This document shows, one piece after another, positions 52,604-60,675 of a stretch of DNA of 64,000 nt. The position numbers were made by a program, and so were the translations under genes. Source of the DNA: Cronobacter condimenti 1330 (GTDB lineage Bacteria > Pseudomonadota > Gammaproteobacteria > Enterobacterales > Enterobacteriaceae); contig NZ_CP012264.1 in the NCBI RefSeq assembly GCF_001277255.1, forward strand, positions 1,426,001 through 1,490,000, given 5' to 3'. The notes beneath the pieces were generated by a model that saw only the letters and a program-made list of their open reading frames with translations, made no database searches and was not told the origin of the DNA. The first letter of the stretch is position 1; each line of letters begins with the position of its first letter.

Positions 52604-53077
52604 TTGGACATTTTCAGCAAAGCGCGACAATCACACGCCCGAATGAACGCTCCTACGCTGGTACAGGTGGCGGCGATAGCCATTATTTCCACGCGCTGTC
52701 TGGATTTGCTGATGCTGTTCAACCTGCTGGGCGTGCGCGGCGTGATGGATTTTATCCACCGCAGCGTGCAGACCTGGAGCCTGACGCTGATTTTCTTCGC
52801 AAGCCTGGTGCTGCTGTGTGTCGAGTTTCGCTGCGCATTCGTCATCCTGAAAGGCCGCGCCTGGGGGCGCTGGGTTTTTCTGCTCACCCAAATTATTGCA
52901 ACGAGCTATCTCTGGGCGGCGTCGCTCGGCTGGGGCTACCCGGAGCTCTTTAGCATCGCTGGCGGCTCGCGCCGCGAGATTTTCCATTCGCTCGTGATGC
53001 AAAAACTGCCCGATCTGCTGGTGCTCGGGTTGCTGTTTATTCCCGCCCGTAGCCGACGTTTTTTCCAGCTACAGTAA
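52604..53077 (+). CDS. ybjO: YbjO, small inner-membrane protein
   Basis: This is a 157-residue membrane protein (E. coli 162) with about four hydrophobic segments. FIHRSVQTWSLTL and SYLWAASLGWGYPELFSI match E. coli YbjO, as does the C-terminus SRRFFQLQ. The start is TTG 52604, preceded by GGGAAGGCGA; no better ATG fits the family N-terminus (SHARMNAPTLVQ). It follows potI and may be the last gene of that transcript. Its function is unknown. Confidence 0.88.
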   Translation: MDIFSKARQSHARMNAPTLVQVAAIAIISTRCLDLLMLFNLLGVRGVMDFIHRSVQTWSLTLIFFASLVLLCVEFRCAFVILKGRAWGRWVFLLTQIIATSYLWAASLGWGYPELFSIAGGSRREIFHSLVMQKLPDLLVLGLLFIPARSRRFFQLQ

Positions 53078-53129
53078 TCCTTCGGCGTGATAGAATCGCC
53101 GGTCCGCGTTTTTCTTAAGGTTTTTAGCT

Positions 53130-54257
53130 ATGCACTGCGCACTCTTTGACGCCGGGCGTTGCCGCTCCTGTCAGTGGATTGAACAGCCCCTCGACACTCA
53201 ACTTGCCGCCAAAATGTCCGAACTGCGCCAGCTGTTAGAGGCGTTCCCCGTGGGCGAGTGGGACGAGCCGGTCAGCGGGCCGGAGCAGGGGTTTCGCAAT
53301 AAAGCCAAAATGGTCGTGAGCGGGAGTGTAGAAAAACCGCTACTCGGCATGCTGCATCGCGACGGCACGCCGGTGGATTTGACGGGATGCCCGCTCTATC
53401 CGGCGTCGTTTTACGCGGTCTTCGCCGCGCTGAAGCCGTTTATCGCCCGCGCGGGCCTGACGCCGTATAACGTCGCCCGCAAGCGCGGCGAGCTGAAATA
53501 TCTGCTGCTGACCGAAAGCACGCTCGACGGCGGACTGATGCTGCGGTTTGTGTTGCGTTCGACGACGAAGCTTGAGCAGTTACGTGCCGCACTACCAGCG
53601 CTGCTCGCGCAACTGCCGCAGCTTAGCGTCGTCACGGCCAATATTCAGCCGGTGCATATGGCGATTATGGAAGGTGAAGAAGAGATCTGGCTGACACAGC
53701 AACGGGCGCTCGCCGAAAACTTCAACGGCGTGCCGCTGTGGATCCGCCCGCAGAGTTTTTTCCAGACTAACCCGACGGTGGCGAGCGCGCTCTATGCTGC
53801 TGCCCGTGACTGGGTGCGCGCATTGCCGGTAAACCATATGTGGGATCTGTTTTGCGGCGTCGGAGGATTCGGGCTGCACTGCGCGACGCCCGACATGACG
53901 CTGACCGGTATAGAAATTGCGCCGGAAGCGATAGCCAGCGCCAGCGCCTCGGCAGCACAACTGGGCCTGCGCGACGTGCATTTTCAGGCGCTGGATTCGA
54001 CCGATTTTGCCACCGGTCAGCAGGCCGTGCCGGATCTGGTGCTCGTCAACCCACCGCGTCGCGGCATTGGGGAGGCGCTGTGCGATTATCTGAGCCATAT
54101 GGCGCCAGGCTACATCATTTATTCCAGCTGTAACGCGCAGACGATGGCAAAAGATATTGCGCGTCTGCCGGGTTACTGTATCGCCCGAGTGCAGTTGTTC
54201 GATATGTTCCCGCATACCGCGCATTATGAAGTCTTAACGCTGCTGGTGCGGCGGTAA
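53130..54257 (+). CDS. rlmC: RlmC (RumB), 23S rRNA m5U747 methyltransferase
   Basis: RlmC methylates U747 of 23S rRNA with S-adenosylmethionine. It has 375 residues, the same as E. coli. The 4Fe-4S ligands begin at Cys3, Cys11 and Cys14 (MHCALFDAGRCRSCQW) with a fourth in LTGCPLYP. The SAM site is WDLFCGVGGFGLHCA, and LVNPPRRGIG and YSSCNAQTMAKDI hold the catalytic Cys. It converges on the GH88 gene, with a hairpin between. Confidence 0.97.
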   Translation: MHCALFDAGRCRSCQWIEQPLDTQLAAKMSELRQLLEAFPVGEWDEPVSGPEQGFRNKAKMVVSGSVEKPLLGMLHRDGTPVDLTGCPLYPASFYAVFAALKPFIARAGLTPYNVARKRGELKYLLLTESTLDGGLMLRFVLRSTTKLEQLRAALPALLAQLPQLSVVTANIQPVHMAIMEGEEEIWLTQQRALAENFNGVPLWIRPQSFFQTNPTVASALYAAARDWVRALPVNHMWDLFCGVGGFGLHCATPDMTLTGIEIAPEAIASASASAAQLGLRDVHFQALDSTDFATGQQAVPDLVLVNPPRRGIGEALCDYLSHMAPGYIIYSSCNAQTMAKDIARLPGYCIARVQLFDMFPHTAHYEVLTLLVRR

Positions 54258-54262
54258 ATCCC

Positions 54263-54297
54263 GGCGTGGCGGGTAAACGACGTTCACTCGCCACGCC
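54263..54297. terminator. Hairpin between convergent rlmC and the GH88 gene
   Basis: GGCGTGGCG / CGCCACGCC is a perfect 9-bp stem with a 17-base loop, filling the 60-base gap. There is no T run. It is a possible bidirectional terminator or a degenerate palindromic repeat. Confidence 0.5.
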
Positions 54298-54317
54298 AGC
54301 GCCACGCGCACCGTTCC

Positions 54318-55505
54318 TTACCAGTACAGCTTCCAGCTCCGGGACAACCGCGTCAGCGCTTCCATATAGAAATAGTCGCCCCAGCTGCAACATTCGTCCA
54401 CGCCCTTGTTGCTCGCCAGATGGTAAACCGAATGCTTCAGCAGGCCGTTAGTGTCATCGGTCGGTTTTGCCAGATAATCGCGTGTCAGCGAGGCGAATAT
54501 CGTTAATGCCCACTGCTCGCACGCGGCGCGATCCGGGTCGGTCGCAGGCAGGTGCTTAATCAGTTCCAGCAGCCCACACACGGTTATCGCGGCGGCAGAG
54601 GAATCACGCAGCGCGTCGGTACCCTGTAGCGCCAGATCCCAGTGACACACGCCGTCTTCCGGCAGGCGGTTTAAGAAATAACTCGCGAGCTTCTTCGACA
54701 GTCCCACCATTTGCGTGTCGCCCGTATAGCGATAGCTAAGCAGAAAGCCGTAAATTCCCCAGGCCTGCCCGCGTGACCAGCATGAATCATCGGCGTAACC
54801 CTGTTGCGTATTGCCGTAGCGCGGTTCGCCCGTCACCGGGTTCATATAATAGGTGTGCCACGACGAGGCGTCCGGGCGCACCAGATACCGCGCCGCCTGA
54901 TTGACATGCGCCTGCGCCGCCGCGGCGAAACGCCCGTCGCCGGTCTGCTCGCTCGCCCACCACAGCAGCGGCAGGTTCATATTACAGTCGATAATCATCC
55001 GTCCGGCCTGCTCCGGGTCATCCAGATTGCCCCAGGCCTGAATGATCTGTGCCTTCGGGTGGTAGCGCTCAAGCAACGCCTCGGCGGCAAGCAGCGCGAA
55101 ACCGCGCGCCTCGCGGCTGGCGTTCAGCCGCCAGTCGGCCACGCACGAAAGCGTATAGAGAAAACCGAGATCGTGCGTATTGGTGTCATGGCGCCCGGCG
55201 ATGCGCAGGCCAAACGAACGAACCTGACGCTGCGCCGCCTCGCGAAACGCCTCATCGCCGGAAAGCTCCCAGGCAAGCCACAGCTGCCCGGTCCAGAAAC
55301 TTGTTGTCCACTCGACATTCTCCGTTAACGGGTAATATCCCTTCATGCAGGTTTCCGCCGGGAATTGGTCGCCAAAGGTGGCCAGATTCTGGCGCAGGCG
55401 CGCCAGGACGGCCTCACGGGTTTGTCCCAGCATCTCGCGAAGCGCGGCCAGATCGGGCGTCGCAGGCGGTAAGTTAAACGGTTCGCTGGCGATAGATTGC
55501 AACAT
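54318..55505 (-). CDS. GH88 unsaturated glucuronyl hydrolase
   Basis: This is a cytoplasmic enzyme of 395 residues with no signal peptide. GH88 enzymes remove the 4,5-unsaturated uronate left at the end of oligosaccharides by polysaccharide lyases. The (alpha/alpha)6 barrel landmarks are HDTNTHDLGFLY (catalytic Asp near 112), MIIDCNMNLPLLWWA (Asp near 173) and DDSCWSRGQAWGIYGF. These match GH88 (glycosaminoglycan or gellan type) better than GH105 rhamnogalacturonyl hydrolases, but the two are related. AGGAG precedes the ATG. It is the last gene of a three-gene operon with the symporter and DUF2264 protein. Confidence 0.88.
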   Translation of the reverse strand: MLQSIASEPFNLPPATPDLAALREMLGQTREAVLARLRQNLATFGDQFPAETCMKGYYPLTENVEWTTSFWTGQLWLAWELSGDEAFREAAQRQVRSFGLRIAGRHDTNTHDLGFLYTLSCVADWRLNASREARGFALLAAEALLERYHPKAQIIQAWGNLDDPEQAGRMIIDCNMNLPLLWWASEQTGDGRFAAAAQAHVNQAARYLVRPDASSWHTYYMNPVTGEPRYGNTQQGYADDSCWSRGQAWGIYGFLLSYRYTGDTQMVGLSKKLASYFLNRLPEDGVCHWDLALQGTDALRDSSAAAITVCGLLELIKHLPATDPDRAACEQWALTIFASLTRDYLAKPTDDTNGLLKHSVYHLASNKGVDECCSWGDYFYMEALTRLSRSWKLYW

Positions 55506-55533
55506 AACAACTCCTTAAACAGTCGCCTGAAAG

Positions 55534-56793
55534 TTAGTGTTTCACCGCCGCCGCGGCGTGAGCAGTGCCTGCGCGCTTGCTCTGACAGGCGGAAAGGGTA
55601 AAGGCGGAAATCAGCGTAAAGGTGAGGGCGGTCGCGCCCATCAGGATGTAGGTCTGTTCAAAACCGATGCGGTCATAGAGATAGCCTGCCGGCGAAGAAA
55701 TGACGACGTTGCCAACGTAGAGCATCGCCTGATAACCCAGCAGATACATCGTGGCGTTCACGCGTTTGTCGAAATGCTCGGCGATATATTTAAACACGGA
55801 CACCAGCAGCAGGCAGATCTCCAGACCGTAGAGCGGTTTCAGTACCGAGATAAGCAAGTGCGAATCACACATCCCGGAGATAATCAGCCGCGCGCCCACC
55901 ACCAGGCCCACAATCAGCAGGCCTTTTTTGGCTCCCACGTAATTGACGAACACCGGGATCACCATATACATCACGAACTCCATGCCCGACTGCACGGTGC
56001 CGAGATAGCCAAAGACGGCGTTGCCCTCCTGGACATCATCAAAGAACGTAACGAAATAGCGCGAAAACTGCTGCTCAGCGATAAACATCATCCACGCGAC
56101 ACCTGCGACATACAGGCAGAATGCCCAGAACTTACGGCTGCGCAGCAGCTCATAGACATCGCTCATGGCGATTTTTTGTTTAGCTATCACCTCGCTTGCG
56201 TGCGCGGTGGCGGTGTTCACTTTCAGGCTCAGCAACACGCCCAGCATGATGAGCGACGCGACGCTGCCAAGAATGAAGTTATAGGCGGGCGACAGATTAA
56301 ACAGCAGGCCGGAAAATGACGACGCGACGGCCCAGCCGAGCGAGCCCCACATGCGGATTTGGCCAAACTCCATGCCGTTCAGGCGGCTGTAGCGGTCGGT
56401 ATAGGATTCGCAGGCGGCAACCCCTGCATACCAGGCGAAGCTTAAATAAATCGCACCGACGATAATGCCGACCAGCGTACTGGAGACCAGCAGCGGCTGA
56501 TAAACATAGATAAAAAACGGTGCCATCAGCGCGGACATGCCGACGACAAAATAGAGCAGGTGCTTGCTCATGCCGATTTTATCAAGGATGTAGCCGTAGA
56601 CGGGTTTCAGCACGACCGAGAAGATCCCGTTAACGGCAAAGACCGTGCCGATGACCGAACCGCTCAGATGCGTCTTCTGACCGAGCCAGATAGCCAGCAG
56701 ACCGATGCTGGCAGACCAGGTAAAGAAATAGAGAAAGATAAAACTACTGATCTTCACGTATTCCGCTTTATTCGCAGCAGTGATGTTTTTCAT
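55534..56793 (-). CDS. LacY-type oligosaccharide:proton symporter (MFS OHS family)
   Basis: This 12-helix importer has 419 residues. It carries the LacY sugar-site residues: Glu near 129 in GVAACESYTDR and Arg near 147 in MEFGQIRMWGSLGWA, equivalent to LacY Glu126 and Arg144. OHS members import intact di- or oligosaccharides (LacY, RafB, CscB, RhiT). Together with the cytoplasmic GH88 enzyme it suggests uptake of an unsaturated uronate disaccharide. It lies between the DUF2264 gene (18 bases upstream) and the GH88 gene (28 bases downstream) in one operon, with GAGAGGA before its ATG. Confidence 0.9.
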   Translation of the reverse strand: MKNITAANKAEYVKISSFIFLYFFTWSASIGLLAIWLGQKTHLSGSVIGTVFAVNGIFSVVLKPVYGYILDKIGMSKHLLYFVVGMSALMAPFFIYVYQPLLVSSTLVGIIVGAIYLSFAWYAGVAACESYTDRYSRLNGMEFGQIRMWGSLGWAVASSFSGLLFNLSPAYNFILGSVASLIMLGVLLSLKVNTATAHASEVIAKQKIAMSDVYELLRSRKFWAFCLYVAGVAWMMFIAEQQFSRYFVTFFDDVQEGNAVFGYLGTVQSGMEFVMYMVIPVFVNYVGAKKGLLIVGLVVGARLIISGMCDSHLLISVLKPLYGLEICLLLVSVFKYIAEHFDKRVNATMYLLGYQAMLYVGNVVISSPAGYLYDRIGFEQTYILMGATALTFTLISAFTLSACQSKRAGTAHAAAAVKH

Positions 56794-56811
56794 ACAGTCC
56801 TCTCAGGGGCG

Positions 56812-58656
56812 TTATTTATTGTTGTAGAGCGGGTAGAGGTAAACCTCGCCGTCTGGCGCGTGCAGTCGCAGGCCATCGGCGTCAATCGAAAGCGTTGGCG
56901 CGGGCGGCAGCGCGTCTGGTGCGCCGATAACGCCCGCAGCCGCGCAGCACAGCCAGGTGTCGCCCGGGGCGATGGCGCCCGTGAGGCAGGGGATGGCGGC
57001 GCATTCGGCAAACATCACGCTGCTGTTGGGCGGCGTAATGACGTGGTCTGGCGCGCGTGCAGTGTCGGGCATGAGATCGACAATCATGCTTGTGCCGTAT
57101 AAGGCCTCTATGTCACAGCCGGGACCGGCGGCGGCTATTCGCGTGGTCTGCGGCTGCCAGCGCGTGGCGAACCCGCCTTCCACGCTGTGCAGTTCGCGGG
57201 CACTGCGGATCTGATGCACGCGGATGTGCCAGGCGCCATGAGGAATAAGCCAGGTGGCAATGTGTACGTCGGGCCACGGGGACCAGCGTGAAAAAATATG
57301 GTCGTCGGCCGTTACGACGTCCTCGCACTCGCGGCGGCCGCGGTAGTAGCCGTCGTGCTCGCAAAGCAGCAGCATCGAATCGCAGGCGGCATGTTTAATG
57401 CCATAGCGGCCCCGCTCAATGGTGAACCCGAAGTGGCTGGAGTAGGCGAATTTGGTGTATTTGGCCTCGGTATTGACATAGTTATTCAACTCCAGCTGGC
57501 CTGCGGTGAGCAGCCAGGCGTGGCGCGAGCCTTCCGAATGCGCGAGGAGTTGCGAGGCGTGAGGTACGGCATGGTGGCCCTCTTTTACCGGCAACGGCGC
57601 CTCCTCGGCCTGCCAGAAAGGGTGCTCCTGCGGCAACGCCAGTACCAGAAACACTTTTAGTGCCCAGTACGGTGAGCCGGGCGAGTTGTAATCTTCGCAC
57701 AGCGCGAGATTCGGGCAGGCGTAGCCAAGTGTAAGAATATCGTCACGATCGAGGATCGGCTGTTCCATCCACCAGCGCAGGTGGCGCAGCACAATGCCTT
57801 TCACCACGCCCGGCGAAGCGACCTCAAGCCCGGAAAACGCGACGGCGCTCCAGAACGCCACCATCGCGAAGCGGTAAGTCAGACTGCGGCCAAAGGGAAC
57901 CGACGCGCCGTCGGCGGCGGAAAACCAGATAAAATCGGCGGCGAACTGGCGCGCGCGTTCGCGAAGCGTGTGAGCGCGTTCAGGATCGTCCTGTGCCATT
58001 AGCGTGGCGTAGACCAGCCCGTAGAAGTGAAACGCCATCGAAATGTAGTAATCCTTCGGGCGGCCAGGGCCGTCGGAGTACCAGCCGTCGCCCAGGTAAT
58101 ACGCCTCCATACGGGCGAAGCGCGCCTCCAGCACCTCGCGACGCCACGGCAGACCGGCGCGCTTAAAGCCCAGCTCCACCAGAATCGCAAAGTAGTTCCA
58201 GTTGCTGTCTGGCATCTCGGCATCGCCGATTTGCAGCAGCCAGCGGTAGAGGTTGTCGCGTTCCTGCTCGCTAAACCGGGCGGTGAGTTTATCCTGCAGT
58301 AGCGCAAGCCCGAGGCCATAGGCCGCCATCTCGACCAGCCGCTGATCGTAAGGGCCGGTTTCGCCCCAGTAGCCCGGGTGATGCGGGTCAGTGCCGTGAC
58401 GAATTGCCGTGAGGTACTTCTCAAGCTCCGGCGGCTCATCGCCGCCTGCCATCAGTGGAAACAGGCCCCACAGCGCGCGTGATAATCCTTCCATACGAGC
58501 AATATCTGGCCCGTAATGCGCGCAGGTCGCGCCGAGCGTAATGCCGGTATCGCCTGCGACAAAAGGCTTATCCAGCCCACGCAACAGCCGCATCAGCAGC
58601 GCCACGACTTCGCTTCGGGAAGAGAGCGGGTTATTTGTGTTGTTCTCGCCTGGCAT
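56812..58656 (-). CDS. DUF2264-type protein, likely a carbohydrate-active enzyme
   Basis: This 614-residue protein has no signal peptide. It begins SRSEVVALLMRLLRGLDKPF and has an N-terminal helical, probably (alpha/alpha)n, region (SNWNYFAILVELGFKR, DGPGRPKDYYISMAFHFYG) and a beta-rich C-terminus (HIFSRWSPWPDVHIATWLIP). These match the DUF2264 family as I remember it, which is often found beside GH88/GH105 and polysaccharide-lyase genes. A glycosidase or lyase activity on uronate oligosaccharides is an inference. It is first in the operon, with GAGGTG before its ATG, and divergent from the AraC regulator. Confidence 0.8.
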   Translation of the reverse strand: MPGENNTNNPLSSRSEVVALLMRLLRGLDKPFVAGDTGITLGATCAHYGPDIARMEGLSRALWGLFPLMAGGDEPPELEKYLTAIRHGTDPHHPGYWGETGPYDQRLVEMAAYGLGLALLQDKLTARFSEQERDNLYRWLLQIGDAEMPDSNWNYFAILVELGFKRAGLPWRREVLEARFARMEAYYLGDGWYSDGPGRPKDYYISMAFHFYGLVYATLMAQDDPERAHTLRERARQFAADFIWFSAADGASVPFGRSLTYRFAMVAFWSAVAFSGLEVASPGVVKGIVLRHLRWWMEQPILDRDDILTLGYACPNLALCEDYNSPGSPYWALKVFLVLALPQEHPFWQAEEAPLPVKEGHHAVPHASQLLAHSEGSRHAWLLTAGQLELNNYVNTEAKYTKFAYSSHFGFTIERGRYGIKHAACDSMLLLCEHDGYYRGRRECEDVVTADDHIFSRWSPWPDVHIATWLIPHGAWHIRVHQIRSARELHSVEGGFATRWQPQTTRIAAAGPGCDIEALYGTSMIVDLMPDTARAPDHVITPPNSSVMFAECAAIPCLTGAIAPGDTWLCCAAAGVIGAPDALPPAPTLSIDADGLRLHAPDGEVYLYPLYNNK

Positions 58657-58733
58657 TATTCACCTCATTAATGTGCTTGCATCGCACTACGCTCCTGCGT
58701 GATGGGTGCAAGCATAGGTAAGCCGGGCGAAGG

Positions 58734-58755
58734 CTAAATGTTAGCTGCGTCACAG
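58734..58755. promoter_or_regulatory. CRP-like site in the divergent GH88-locus control region
   Basis: AAATGTTA-N6-TCACAGG differs from the CRP core TGTGA-N6-TCACA at one base. It lies about 80 bases before the DUF2264 gene and about 95 before the AraC gene. A second feature, the dyad TGCTTGCA (58672-58679) and TGCAAGCA (58705-58712), could bind the AraC regulator or form a leader hairpin. Confidence 0.45.
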
Positions 58756-58847
58756 GGTGGCGCATTGGCTAAGACACTGTTTGAGAAAATTTAAAACTAT
58801 GGTTTATAACTCCAGTCACCTCATCAAAAATTGAAATCCGTTGCCCT

Positions 58848-59699
58848 GTGGATACCGCCTGCGAAAAATCGCTGCTGGAGCTTATCTCCCTTGATGACGA
58901 CATCGTGTCGTTCAGCCGCCTGTACGCCAATTCGATTCGCTATCATCACTGGCATCAATGCCTGGAGCTGCTGTATGTGGAAGAAGGTTATGGCGTGGTG
59001 ATGGTGGATAACCAGCAGTACACCATGCGGCCGGGACGGCTCTTTATTTTCCCGCCGATGACGTTGCATAAGGTGATGGTGGAAGAGAGCGCGCGCGAGC
59101 GCTACCGGCGCACGGTTATTCATCTCGATAATCACGCGGCGCTGCGGCTGCTTGCGCCGTTCGCGCAGCGTCAGGCACGGCTGGAGGCGCTCTGCCAGCG
59201 CGGCGCGCGCGCAACGGTGATGGATTTTGCCGAGATCCACGCGCATCTCGACCATCTTTTTACGCTTTACGCGCCGCGGCTTGCGAAGGGCCGCAGTGAG
59301 CATGAAGAGGTGGCGAGCTTTCTTATTCACCTGTTAAGCCTGCTGCCGCAAACGCCTGCGCCGCCCCCGCGCGCCAGCAATGCACTCTCGACGCAGGTGA
59401 TGTTCTGGGTAGAGGAAAACTACGCGCAGAAATTCAGCCTGGAGGCGCTTGCCGGGCAGCTTAATCGCTCGCGCAGTTATCTTTCGCGCCGTTTCCAGCA
59501 GGAGACGGGGGAGCATATTCACGACTACCTGACGACGTTTCGCCTGCGCAAAGCCTGCGAACTGTTACGCCACCAGGCGCACAGCGTCGCGGAGATAGCA
59601 CGGATGACGGGGTTTTCCGACACGACGTATTTCATCAGCAGCTTTCGCAAGCGGCTTGGCGAAACGCCGTTGCAGTATCGGAAATCGCGAAAAAATTAA
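58848..59699 (+). CDS. AraC-family regulator of the GH88 locus
   Basis: The 283-residue protein has an N-terminal cupin-like sugar-sensing domain (YHHWHQCLELLYVEEGYGVV, RPGRLFIFPPMTLHKV) and a C-terminal pair of helix-turn-helix motifs (LAGQLNRSRSYLSRRFQQET and MTGFSDTTYFISSFRKRLGE). It is divergent from the DUF2264-symporter-GH88 operon, which it probably activates with the imported sugar. The start is GTG 58848; the ribosome site is poor and no other in-frame start is better. The relation to MelR/RhaS-type regulators is at family level only. Confidence 0.88.
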   Translation: MDTACEKSLLELISLDDDIVSFSRLYANSIRYHHWHQCLELLYVEEGYGVVMVDNQQYTMRPGRLFIFPPMTLHKVMVEESARERYRRTVIHLDNHAALRLLAPFAQRQARLEALCQRGARATVMDFAEIHAHLDHLFTLYAPRLAKGRSEHEEVASFLIHLLSLLPQTPAPPPRASNALSTQVMFWVEENYAQKFSLEALAGQLNRSRSYLSRRFQQETGEHIHDYLTTFRLRKACELLRHQAHSVAEIARMTGFSDTTYFISSFRKRLGETPLQYRKSRKN

Positions 59700-59718
59700 G
59701 GCCCGCATGGCGGGCCTT
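59698..59718. terminator. Terminator between the AraC gene and artJ
   Basis: AAGGCCCGC / GCGGGCCTT is a perfect 9-bp stem with an ATG loop. On the minus strand it is followed by TAATTTTTT, a good tail for artJ; on the plus strand the tail is poor. Confidence 0.8.
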
Positions 59719-59736
59719 AACAGGAAGACGTGACGG

Positions 59737-60468
59737 TTACTGCGGGAACCACTGATCGCTGATTTTCTGGTATGTACCGTCAGCTTTGATGGCCGCGAGC
59801 GCGTCGTTAAGCTTTTTCAGCAGCGCAACGTTGTCCGGGCGCACCGCGATGCCAAGACCGGTACCGAAGTATTGCGGGTCGGTGACTTTTTCGGTCGCTG
59901 TGCCCAGCTGCGGGTTATTCTTCAGCCACTCGTTGACCACGGCGGTGTCACCGAACACGCCGTCAAGCCGGCCATTTTTCAGGTCGATTATCGCGTTCTG
60001 GTAGCTGTCATACGCCACGGTTTTCACTTCCGGGTGTTTATCCTGAAGGTATTTCTGATGTGTGGTGCCATTTTCCATGCCGATGCGTTTGCCTTTCAGA
60101 TCATCGAAGGATTTAAACGCGCCTTTTTTGGCAATCACGACGGCAGAGTTGGCGTAGTAAGGCGTGGTGAAAGCGACCTGTTTCTGGCGCTCAGGTGTGA
60201 TGTCCATGCCGGAGATGACCGCGTCATATTTTTTAAACTTCAGCGCCGGGATGAGGCTGTCAAAGGCATGGTTGGTGAAGGTGCATTCCGCCTGCATTTG
60301 TTTGCATAACGCTTTCGCAAGATCGATATCGAAACCGACGATCTGATTGTTCGCGTCGAGCGATTCAAACGGCGGGTAAGTGGCCGACGATCCGAAGCTG
60401 ATTTTCTCTGCAGCGGCGGCGTGGAATGCGACGCCGGCAAGCATAGCGGCCAGAATGATTTTTTTCAT
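59737..60468 (-). CDS. artJ: ArtJ, periplasmic arginine-binding protein
   Basis: ArtJ binds L-arginine for the ArtPQM importer. It has 243 residues, a signal peptide (about 1-20, ending HAAAA) and the cystine/lysine-arginine-ornithine binding fold (SYPPFESLDANNQIVGFDID-like start; DAVISGMDITPERQKQVAF). It is a separate transcription unit with its own tandem ARG boxes upstream and a terminator downstream, as in E. coli. It is a paralogue of ArtI, encoded at 62069. Confidence 0.95.
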   Translation of the reverse strand: MKKIILAAMLAGVAFHAAAAEKISFGSSATYPPFESLDANNQIVGFDIDLAKALCKQMQAECTFTNHAFDSLIPALKFKKYDAVISGMDITPERQKQVAFTTPYYANSAVVIAKKGAFKSFDDLKGKRIGMENGTTHQKYLQDKHPEVKTVAYDSYQNAIIDLKNGRLDGVFGDTAVVNEWLKNNPQLGTATEKVTDPQYFGTGLGIAVRPDNVALLKKLNDALAAIKADGTYQKISDQWFPQ

Positions 60469-60538
60469 GCGTGAAGCTCCCGTCTGTCAATCTTGTTTTA
60501 TGTCACCGTTTACCCGGCGTGATAACACCATGCCATTG

Positions 60539-60577
60539 TGTGAATTTATATTCAATAAAAACGTATAAGTATTTTAT
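60539..60577. promoter_or_regulatory. Tandem ARG boxes (ArgR operator) of artJ
   Basis: Box 1 at 60539-60556 contains TGAATTTATATTCA, a nearly perfect ARG box. After a three-base spacer, box 2 (60560-60577, AACGTATAAGTATTTTAT) is a weaker match. Two 18-base boxes three bases apart are the standard ArgR hexamer site. They lie 71-109 bases before artJ, so arginine-dependent repression is expected. Confidence 0.8.
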
Positions 60578-60600
60578 TTGGCGGGACAGATATGGAGGGC

Positions 60601-60625
60601 GGCGGGTGCGATGCGTTTACCCGCC
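60601..60625. repeat. REP-like palindromic element
   Basis: GGCGGGT (60601-60607) and ACCCGCC (60619-60625) flank GCGATGCGTTT. It shares its pattern with the element after gsiD at 29735-29761. It lies between artJ and artM. Confidence 0.7.
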
Positions 60626-60638
60626 AACAAACATAAAA

Positions 60639-60661
60639 CCCTCTTCCCACCGGGAAGAGGG
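60639..60661. repeat. Palindromic repeat upstream of artJ, downstream of artM
   Basis: CCCTCTTCCC / GGGAAGAGGG is a perfect 10-bp inverted repeat with an ACC loop, related to the gsiB-gsiC palindrome. On the minus strand it lies just after the artM stop, so it may also protect the 3' end of the artPIQM mRNA. Confidence 0.7.
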
Positions 60662-60675
60662 CAGGGTGAAGAGAA

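Noticed and set aside
54318..55505. GH105 rhamnogalacturonyl hydrolase assignment for the GH88-type gene
   Set aside because: The HDLGF and IIDCNMNLPLL motifs with two well-placed Asp and the WSRGQAWGIYG block fit GH88 better, although the families are related.
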